Below are positions 26,599-33,760 of a DNA stretch of 33,760 nucleotides, in pieces (within the stretch, counting starts at the first letter, position 1; each line of letters begins with the position of its first letter). The position numbers were made by a program, and so were the translations under genes. The notes under the pieces were generated by a model. It was given only the letters and a program-made list of their open reading frames with translations. It had not been told where the DNA came from and made no database searches. The stretch comes from Acaryochloridaceae cyanobacterium RU_4_10 (GTDB lineage: Bacteria; Cyanobacteriota; Cyanobacteriia; Thermosynechococcales; Thermosynechococcaceae), in the NCBI GenBank assembly GCA_012032135.1, contig JAAURS010000006.1, positions 1 through 33,760 of the forward strand, read 5' to 3'.

Positions 26599-27027
26599 TC
26601 AAGCTACATTCGCTCGTATAATCTGATGACGCGAACTCATGATTGAATGAATGAGTTGGAACAATGCGATCGCTTGACTTTTGAGGACGACATAAACGCC
26701 TCTGCCAAGCAGTTTCAAAATCACCGCGCCCATCATCTCGACCGTTGGTGACTTAACATCCACGATCCGGTTGGGCAGTTTTGAGAAGACCGACAAAATG
26801 AGAGTATTGAGAATTAGGGCACCGATGAGGAAATATGTAGCGGCAACTGGCCCCAAAGCCCCTTTCTGTACCAAGGGGAGAAACATCGTCAATCCCGAGA
26901 TAATCCAACCCAGACTGAAAGGTGCCAACCACTTATTGAGGCTCAATTCGCGACTGGAGCACTTTAAGAGGTTGACGCTCGTGACGATGAAGACTGCAAT
27001 GAAGGTGTACAGATCGAAATCGAACAT
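26599..27027 (-). CDS. Conserved membrane protein of unknown function
   Basis: 142-aa ORF with several hydrophobic segments; convergent with 24957-26591. Confidence 0.75.
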   Translation of the reverse strand: MFDFDLYTFIAVFIVTSVNLLKCSSRELSLNKWLAPFSLGWIISGLTMFLPLVQKGALGPVAATYFLIGALILNTLILSVFSKLPNRIVDVKSPTVEMMGAVILKLLGRGVYVVLKSQAIALFQLIHSIMSSRHQIIRANVA

Positions 27028-27295
27028 AACTACCCCTTGCCCTTTATGCTTGCAGTCATATTAACTGTATTGATAAATTTGTCAACCCTTGAACCGAAAA
27101 ATCGATATTTCTCATCTTCATAGCACTAATATCAATCCGCTTCTATGTCTTTGCGAACAATGAGTAGCACCAATGCGATCGGTTCTGGAATAAGCACGGC
27201 CATCGCAGTGAGTTTGAGCAACCAAGTTTTTGTCTGCATTAAACAACCCCGCAGCACTAATCCTAATCATCATTACCCATCCGTTTCGCGCAGAG

Positions 27296-27517
27296 TTATT
27301 GAGTCTTTGAGGACGAAGGTTGAGTCTGAATGGAATGCATTATCGTTTGGATGGCCTGAATCGCAAAGGGCAAGCCAAACATTAAAGCCAACGCTAGGGC
27401 AACCCATTTATACCAGTCCTTCTTACCACGCCCCTTAATGGGAAACTCGCAGCTCAGGCAAATCTCCGCATCTTCACTATTTAACGTTCCACAGACTTTG
27501 CAAGGGACTAAGCTCAT
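27296..27517 (-). CDS. Small zinc-ribbon membrane protein
   Basis: MSLVPCKVCGTLNSEDAEICLSCEFPIKGRGKKDWYKWVALALALMFGLPFAIQ: CxxC...CxxC plus one TM segment. Confidence 0.8.
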   Translation of the reverse strand: MSLVPCKVCGTLNSEDAEICLSCEFPIKGRGKKDWYKWVALALALMFGLPFAIQAIQTIMHSIQTQPSSSKTQ

Positions 27518-27685
27518 CACAATCACCAGACGGGGTGGGCGATACCATCAAAATTATATTCTGCTTCAAGGGCTTAGGTTGTGTTTTCACAACGGATCGC
27601 CATGCAGAATGGGGCCATATAAGACTAATGTGGACGTAAGAACCGATTAACCTGCATCGCAGAGCCCCCTCAGCATTTTTGCTCT

Positions 27686-29917
27686 ATGTCTTATCCCCTA
27701 CACGTCGCCTTCATCTGGCACCAACACCAACCCCTCTACAAAAGCTGCCTCACCGGAGAGTATCGTTTGCCTTGGGTCCGGCTGCATGGCGTCAAAGACT
27801 ATTTGGATCTCGTGTTGCTGTTAGAAAAATACCCTAAGCTGCACCAGACCGTTAACTTAGTGCCGTCGCTGATCCTGCAAATTGAGGATTATGTGGCAGG
27901 GAAAGCCATCGATCCGTACTTGGCGGCTACGCTTACTCCAACCGAGCAGTTGACCCGAGAACAAAAAGAATTCGCCATTCAACACTTTTTTGATGCCCAA
28001 CACCACACCCTCATCGATCCCCATCCCCGCTACAGCGAACTCTATGCCCAACGCCTCGACAAAGGCGAAGCTTGGTGCCTGGAAAACTGGGACCAAAACG
28101 ATTACGGCGATCTCCTGGCTTGGCATAACGTAGCCTGGATCGACCCGCTGTTTTGGGACGACCCCGACATTGCACGATGGCTCACCCAAGACCGCAACTT
28201 TACCCTGAGCGATCGCCAAGGCATCATTGAAAAACACCGCCAAATTCTCAGCCGCATCTTGCCCCAACATCGCAAAATGCAGGAGAACGGCCAACTAGAG
28301 GTAACCACCACCCCCTATACCCATCCCATCCTGCCCTTGTTGGCGGATACTCAAGCGGGACGGGTGGCAGTCCCCCTCATGCAATTGCCCAAAAAACGCT
28401 TTCAGTGGGCTGAAGATATTCCGCGCCATCTCGACAAAGCCTGGGATATGTACAAAGATCGCTTCGGTTGCGAACCGCGCGGGTTGTGGCCTTCAGAGCA
28501 ATCCGTAAGTCCTGCTATTTTGCCCTACGTAGCCGATCGAGGGTTTCAATGGCTGTGTTCTGACGAAGCAACCTTAGGCTGGACCCTCAAACACTTTTTC
28601 CATCGCAACGAGTACGGCACCGTCTGCGAACCAGAGCTGATGTATCAGCCCTATCGCCTGGAAACACCTCAAGGTGACTTGGCGATCGTGTTCCGAGATC
28701 ACCGTTTGTCAGACCTCGTGGGCTTTACCTACAGCGCCATGGAACCCAAAGCCGCCGCAACGGACTTAATCGGACATTTGGATGCGATCTCCCAGTCCTT
28801 AATCGATCGTCAAGAGGGTGAATCGACGGGACTCGAAAAACCTTGGCTGGTTACCATTGCTCTAGATGGTGAAAACTGCTGGGAGTTTTATCAAAAAGAT
28901 GGCATTCCCTTCTTGGAAAGTTTGTATGGGCAACTGAGCGATCGCGATGACATCCGCTTAGTGACGGTTTCTGAATACATCGATGAGTATCCCGTAAGGG
29001 AAAGCTTACCCGCAGAGAAATTGCATAGCGGCTCTTGGGTGGATGGTAGCTTCACGACCTGGATTGGCGATCCAGTCAAAAATCGAGCGTGGGACTTGCT
29101 GACGGATGCCAGACAAACCTTGGCCCATCATCCCGAAGCCACGGAGACTGCCAATCCCACCGCTTGGGAAGCACTCTATGCTGCCGAAGGATCTGACTGG
29201 TTCTGGTGGTTTGGGGAAGGACATTCCTCCAACCAAGATGCCATGTTCGATGAATTATTCCGCGAACATTTATTTGCCCTTTACAAATCCCTCAACGAAA
29301 CCGTTCCCGAAGCGCTACTTCATCCTTTAGAACGCCATGAAAACAAACACGATGGTCGTCCCCGTAACTTCATTCACCCTGTCATCAATGGGTTAGGTGA
29401 CGAACAAGATTGGGATCAAGCAGGGCGGGTGACAGTAGCAGGCGCGCGAGGCACTATGCATCGCAGCAGTCCCATCCAACGGCTCTGGTATGGCTTAGAC
29501 CACCTCAACTTTTACTTCCGCTTTGATTTTCAAGGGGGCAAACAACCCGGCGTGGATTTCCCGCCCGAACTTCATTTGTTTTGGTACTACCCCGGCCAAA
29601 CTATGCACAATAGCCCCCTTCCTTTGGCCGATGTACCCAATGTCGCCCCAGCAAATTACTACTTCCACCATCACCTTGGGATTCATTTAACCAATGGAGC
29701 CACTTGGTTGGAAGAAGCCGCCGATTCTCATCAATGGCACGGGCGATCGCATCAAGTTCAGATGGGGCTGCAACAATGTCTGGAAGTTGCAGTGCCTTGG
29801 TCTAACTTGCACGTTCAACCCGACTGGCCGCTCGAAGTGTTGGCCGTACTGGCAACCGATGGTCATTTCGTTGAATACCTACCAGAAGATACCTTGATCC
29901 CGCTACGGGTGCCATAA
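27686..29917 (+). CDS. Glycoside hydrolase family 57 protein
   Basis: LHVAFIWHQHQPLYK, YDLVL-type region, GLWPSEQSVSPAILPYVADRGFQWLCSDE, VTIALDGENCWEFY, SDWFWWFGEGHSS. Confidence 0.96.
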   Translation: MSYPLHVAFIWHQHQPLYKSCLTGEYRLPWVRLHGVKDYLDLVLLLEKYPKLHQTVNLVPSLILQIEDYVAGKAIDPYLAATLTPTEQLTREQKEFAIQHFFDAQHHTLIDPHPRYSELYAQRLDKGEAWCLENWDQNDYGDLLAWHNVAWIDPLFWDDPDIARWLTQDRNFTLSDRQGIIEKHRQILSRILPQHRKMQENGQLEVTTTPYTHPILPLLADTQAGRVAVPLMQLPKKRFQWAEDIPRHLDKAWDMYKDRFGCEPRGLWPSEQSVSPAILPYVADRGFQWLCSDEATLGWTLKHFFHRNEYGTVCEPELMYQPYRLETPQGDLAIVFRDHRLSDLVGFTYSAMEPKAAATDLIGHLDAISQSLIDRQEGESTGLEKPWLVTIALDGENCWEFYQKDGIPFLESLYGQLSDRDDIRLVTVSEYIDEYPVRESLPAEKLHSGSWVDGSFTTWIGDPVKNRAWDLLTDARQTLAHHPEATETANPTAWEALYAAEGSDWFWWFGEGHSSNQDAMFDELFREHLFALYKSLNETVPEALLHPLERHENKHDGRPRNFIHPVINGLGDEQDWDQAGRVTVAGARGTMHRSSPIQRLWYGLDHLNFYFRFDFQGGKQPGVDFPPELHLFWYYPGQTMHNSPLPLADVPNVAPANYYFHHHLGIHLTNGATWLEEAADSHQWHGRSHQVQMGLQQCLEVAVPWSNLHVQPDWPLEVLAVLATDGHFVEYLPEDTLIPLRVP

Positions 29918-29946
29918 TTGTGGGAGTTTAGGTACCTTTTATCACT

Positions 29947-31071
29947 ATGAATCGTTGGTCTATTCCAGCCGTTGTGCTGGGTGTCTCTGCTGTGTTGGTG
30001 GTTGTTCGGCCTCACATTGCTGTCGCGTTGAGCAGTTCGGAGGTCAATGGAATTGCCAGACGGGTGACGGTTCGCATCATTTCTCTAAGTGGGTCGGGAT
30101 CTGGAGTACTGATTCGTAAAGACGGTAAGACTTACACCATTTTGACCTCAGCCCACGTTCTCTTAAACAAGGGCACTTACGAGGTGCTGACCCCCGATGG
30201 ACAACGCTACAGCTTGGACCCTAACTCCATCAAAAAGCACAACCAAGTGGATCTGGCGATCGCACAATTTTCCAGCCCTAAATCCTATCCCATCGTCGAG
30301 ATTGGCGATTCGAGCGCGGTGGCTGAAGGTTCGCCCAGCTACGTTGCTGGATTCCCGGCTCGCACAGAAGCGATCACGGAATCAATTTACAATTTTTCAA
30401 AGGGCGAAGTAACAGGCGTTTCTTCCAAACCGTTCAAGGATGGCTATAGCCTGATTTACACCAATACCACGTTGCCAGGGATGAGTGGCGGCCCAGTGTT
30501 GGATGCCAACGGTCGTTTGATTGGAATTCACGGGCGATCGGATGCGAAGACAGAGTTTCAAGACCAGCAACTCAATCCCAAGATTTTCGTGAAGTCGGGG
30601 GTGAATTTGGGGATTCCGATTAATGCATTGTTTAGCGTGATTCCCAAAAATCAATTAACCATCGCCACCTCTTCTAGTATCCGTTCTAACGCAGACCAAT
30701 CTCTCATTAACGATTTGTTGGCACAATCCAATTTTAGGCGTCGTCAAAATGATGTGCCAGGGGCGATCGCGGCTCTGGACCAAGTGATCCGCCTAGATCC
30801 CAATAATCTAAATGCATTCAACGAACGCGGGTCGCTCTATTTGCAGCAGCAGGATTTTCTTGCGGCTGTGGTGGATTTCAGACAAACCGTACAAATCGAT
30901 CCCAACTTTGCTGAAGGATATTACAACCAAGGATGGGCTCAGTTGCGCAGCGGCGATCCTAAAGCAGCAGCAGCAAACTTTAGAAAGGCAGCAGCAATGT
31001 TTAAAGCTCAGGGTAAAACTGAGAAATATAAAGCAACCAAAGAAAGGCTTAAAGGGATGCCGACTGAGTAA
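29947..31071 (+). CDS. Trypsin-like serine protease with C-terminal TPR repeats
   Basis: TSAHVLL, QVDLAIAQF, LPGMSGGPVLDANGRLIGIHGRSD; TPR-like ...AIAALDQVIRLDPNNLNAFNERGSLYLQQQDFLAAVVDFRQTVQIDPNFAEGYYNQGWAQLRSGDPKAAAANFRKAA. Confidence 0.94.
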   Translation: MNRWSIPAVVLGVSAVLVVVRPHIAVALSSSEVNGIARRVTVRIISLSGSGSGVLIRKDGKTYTILTSAHVLLNKGTYEVLTPDGQRYSLDPNSIKKHNQVDLAIAQFSSPKSYPIVEIGDSSAVAEGSPSYVAGFPARTEAITESIYNFSKGEVTGVSSKPFKDGYSLIYTNTTLPGMSGGPVLDANGRLIGIHGRSDAKTEFQDQQLNPKIFVKSGVNLGIPINALFSVIPKNQLTIATSSSIRSNADQSLINDLLAQSNFRRRQNDVPGAIAALDQVIRLDPNNLNAFNERGSLYLQQQDFLAAVVDFRQTVQIDPNFAEGYYNQGWAQLRSGDPKAAAANFRKAAAMFKAQGKTEKYKATKERLKGMPTE

Positions 31072-31136
31072 AGTCTGGGTAGGTGAGAGTGGCGATCGCT
31101 GGTTCGGGGAATCTTATCGATAGGAAATGAAACGCT

Positions 31137-33254
31137 TTGAGTCTAAGAAACTTGAAACTTTCTGATGAATATCGCAGCGACAACTGTCAGCTCATACAAG
31201 ATTTCTATTTGCCTTGTTTAGAACGGGCAACTTTATATAGCCGTGCTGTGGGCTTTTTTTCGAGTACATCGATGGCCGCCGTGGCCAGTGGTTTGACAGT
31301 ATTTATCAAAACGGGCGGGCGAATGCGGTTGGTGGCTTCTCCCAATCTATCTAAAGAGGATGCTACGGCAATTATGGCGGGTTTGCGAAGTCGCGAAGAA
31401 GCGATCGCAACCGCCATCGTGCGAGAGCTAGACCAAACAATTAACGATATTATTCGCGATCGCCTTGCTTGCTTGGCGTGGTTGTTAAGTCAGGGAATTT
31501 TGGACATTAAGCTGGCGGTTCCCAAAGATATTAAGAACCGAGGAATCTATCACGAAAAATTAGGACTTTTTGCCGATAATGAAGGAAATATCGTCGCTTT
31601 TACAGGTTCGGCAAACGAAAGCTCAAACGCACTCGTTGATAACTTTGAATGTATTGATGTGTATACATCCTGGGAACCTGGAGTACAGCAGCGAGCGCAG
31701 CGAAAGGCAGAGCATTTTGAACGACTCTGGCAAAATGCTACTCCGAATGTTGAGGTGATTGAGTTTCCAGAAGCCGCACGGCGATCTCTACTGAAACTGC
31801 GGCCCGAGCAACCGCCAACCCATGAACCTAAAGCAGCGGCCCAGAGCGCTCAATATCGGGTTCAGCAAAAAGTCGATCTACATCTTCAAAAAACAGGAAT
31901 GCCCAGCATTCCGGCGCAAATTATATTGCGCCCCTATCAAGAGCAGGCGATCGCAAACTGGTTTGCCAACAAGGGGCGCGGTACCCTGAAAATGGCAACG
32001 GGGAGCGGAAAGACCATTACAGCCTTGGCGATCGCCACTGAACTCTATCGCACCCAGTCCCTGAAAGTACTCATCATCGTTTGCCCCTATCGGCATTTGG
32101 TGACGCAGTGGGATAGGGAATGTCGGCGATTCGGCTTAAATCCGATTTTGGCCTTTGAGGACATTAAGAAGTGGCAGGGAAAGCTCTCTAGCCAACTGTA
32201 TGCTCTACGTGCCGAACACCAACCCTTTTTAACGGTGATTACGACCAATGCGACGCTGATGGGCCAAGGTTTCCAGTCCCAGCTTGCTTATTTCCCTGAA
32301 AAGACGTTGATTATCGGCGATGAAGCCCATAATTTAGGCGCAATGCGGCTAGCCCAGAGTCTTCCGCAAGCGATTCCGTTTCGATTGGCACTTTCTGCAA
32401 CGCCAGAACGCTATTTCGATGAGTCGGGCACCCAGGTTATTTACGATTATTTTGGAGCGGTGCTGGAACCGGAATTTACCTTAAGCGATGCGATCGCCCA
32501 GGGTGCTCTCGTTCACTACCTATATCACCCAATTTTGGTGGAACTCACGGAATCGGAGTCGCAGCGCTATATTGCATTATCAACTAAAATTCGGCGTTTG
32601 ATTGGGATGGGCGAACCAGATGATGAGAATCCCGCTTTAACACCATTGCTAATGGAGCGATCGCGACTGGTTGGTTCGGCAGCCAATAAGCTAGAGGCGC
32701 TGCGGGAGTTAATGGGCGATCGCCTAGAGACAACCCATACGTTGTTTTATTGCGGGGACGGAAACGTCGAGGATAACGTCTCAGAAACCAGCGAGCGGCA
32801 AGTGGCAGCGGTAGCGAGGCTGCTGGGACGAGAGTTAGGCTATCGCATCAATACCTACACTGCCGATACGCCGCTAGAGGAACGTGCCGATTTGCATACG
32901 TTATTTGAATCGGGCGAGTTGCAGGGCTTAGTGGCGATTCGGTGCTTGGATGAAGGAATTGATATTCCGGCAACCCAAACGGCGGTGATTTTAGCGAGTA
33001 GCAATAATCCGCGTCAGTTTGTGCAACGGCGAGGCCGTATTCTGAGACCTCACCCGCACAAACAGCGCGCTACGCTATTTGACATGATTGTCGTGCCGCC
33101 AGCGTTGGATCGCGCTACGTTTGAAATGGAGCGTCAATTGCTCAGAACGGAGCTAATTCGGTTTGTTGAGTTTGCCGATCTTGCAGACAATGCAGGAGAG
33201 GCACGCTTAAAGTTGCTGGCGCTTCAGCAGCAGTACGATTTATTAGATGTATAA
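31137..33254 (+). CDS. PLD-like nuclease + SF2 DEAD/DEAH helicase (resembles the Dnd phosphorothioation-associated restriction enzyme family); TTG start inferred
   Basis: HKD motif YHEKLGLFADNEGNIVAFTGSANES; helicase motifs ILRPYQEQAI, KMATGSGKTITALA, IIGDEAHNL, LALSATPERY, IRCLDEGIDIPATQTAVILASSNNPRQFVQRRGRILR. Confidence 0.92.
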   Translation: MSLRNLKLSDEYRSDNCQLIQDFYLPCLERATLYSRAVGFFSSTSMAAVASGLTVFIKTGGRMRLVASPNLSKEDATAIMAGLRSREEAIATAIVRELDQTINDIIRDRLACLAWLLSQGILDIKLAVPKDIKNRGIYHEKLGLFADNEGNIVAFTGSANESSNALVDNFECIDVYTSWEPGVQQRAQRKAEHFERLWQNATPNVEVIEFPEAARRSLLKLRPEQPPTHEPKAAAQSAQYRVQQKVDLHLQKTGMPSIPAQIILRPYQEQAIANWFANKGRGTLKMATGSGKTITALAIATELYRTQSLKVLIIVCPYRHLVTQWDRECRRFGLNPILAFEDIKKWQGKLSSQLYALRAEHQPFLTVITTNATLMGQGFQSQLAYFPEKTLIIGDEAHNLGAMRLAQSLPQAIPFRLALSATPERYFDESGTQVIYDYFGAVLEPEFTLSDAIAQGALVHYLYHPILVELTESESQRYIALSTKIRRLIGMGEPDDENPALTPLLMERSRLVGSAANKLEALRELMGDRLETTHTLFYCGDGNVEDNVSETSERQVAAVARLLGRELGYRINTYTADTPLEERADLHTLFESGELQGLVAIRCLDEGIDIPATQTAVILASSNNPRQFVQRRGRILRPHPHKQRATLFDMIVVPPALDRATFEMERQLLRTELIRFVEFADLADNAGEARLKLLALQQQYDLLDV

Positions 33255-33269
33255 GGTATCGAAACTTTA

Positions 33270-33443
33270 ATGGCCCAAGACAATAAACTCATCCAAGTCC
33301 AAGATCCCATTCATAGCGCTTCGCCAGCGGTGCGGCAGATTATCGAGCGAGTGCTGGAGCTAGAAAAAGATCGGCTCGACCGCAACGATCGCGGTGTAAT
33401 TCATACGGATATTCTCAATATTGTGAAGGAAGCGGTGCAATGA
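33270..33443 (+). CDS. Small hypothetical protein (57 aa) between helicase and ATPase genes
   Basis: MAQDNKLIQVQDPIHSASPAVRQIIERVLELEKDRLDRNDRGVIHTDILNIVKEAVQ*; ATGA overlap with the next ORF. Confidence 0.8.
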   Translation: MAQDNKLIQVQDPIHSASPAVRQIIERVLELEKDRLDRNDRGVIHTDILNIVKEAVQ

Positions 33444-33760
33444 AGCTGCTGAGCCTGAAACTCCTCAACTTTCGTCCGTTTTTTGGGGAACATCGGTTGA
33501 TGTTTGCCAAAAGTCACGATCGCAATATCACGGTCATCCACGGCAACAATGGCGCGGGCAAAACAGCCCTGCTGAATGCGTTTACCTGGGCGCTCTACGA
33601 AAAATTTACGGCGGCGTTGTCTTCACCAGAATACTTGGTGAACCGTAGGGCGATCGCCGAAGCCAAGGTGGGCAAAACGGTGGAATGTTGGGTAGAGGTT
33701 GGGTTTGAGCATGATGGCAAGCAGTACCGTCTTAAACGAAGCATTGAAGTTCGCAAGACG
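33440..33760 (+). CDS. SMC/DndD-like AAA ATPase, N-terminus only (cut by right edge)
   Basis: MKLLSLKLLNFRPFFGEHRLMFAKSHDRNITVIHGNNGAGKTALLNAFTWALYEKFTAALSSPEYLVNRRAIAEAKVGKTVECWVEVGFEHDGKQYRLKRSIEVRKT; Walker A GNNGAGKT. Confidence 0.88.
   Translation, partial: MKLLSLKLLNFRPFFGEHRLMFAKSHDRNITVIHGNNGAGKTALLNAFTWALYEKFTAALSSPEYLVNRRAIAEAKVGKTVECWVEVGFEHDGKQYRLKRSIEVRKT

Noticed and set aside
1-33760. CRISPR array, prophage or complete transposon
   Set aside because: No regularly spaced repeats, phage structural genes, transposase or integrase recognised in any frame.
1-33760. GCGATCGC octamer abundance as a novel repeat
   Set aside because: This is the well-known cyanobacterial HIP1 sequence; only its coincidence with relic boundaries and its long gap are reported.

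Overview
Cyanobacterial chromosomal window; GCGATCGC (HIP1) octamers occur throughout. Conserved genes: a partial Ser/Thr kinase, ispG, a VKOR-thioredoxin fusion, an ABA4-like gene, a branched-chain amino acid ABC operon, a DUF697-type GTPase, a GH57 glycosidase, a sterol-desaturase-like protein, a glycosyltransferase, an alpha/beta hydrolase and a cyclic-peptide-type ABC exporter. Between them lie accessory regions. (i) At 3.3-6.3 kb an ABA4-like / ABM / xisI / xisH block is followed by degraded fragments of the same four genes in the same orientation, with a vapBC-like pair between the fragments; three of the fragment boundaries fall at CGATCG/HIP1 palindromes. (ii) At 7.0-8.3 kb two truncated genes abut a tRNA-Ser(UGA). 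(iii) At 12.4-17.9 kb there is an island of PIN, antitoxin-like, OLD-like and retropepsin-like modules, including an unknown two-gene operon followed by an eroded copy of its own upstream region fused to a gene-internal fragment. (iv) From 31.1 kb to the right edge there is a PLD-nuclease/SF2-helicase + 57-aa ORF + SMC/DndD-like ATPase operon, probably a Dnd-like defence module cut by the window. Three conserved genes (VKOR, livH, alpha/beta hydrolase) carry apparent single-nucleotide frameshifts that need read-level checking. All family calls come from reading translations; no database search was run.
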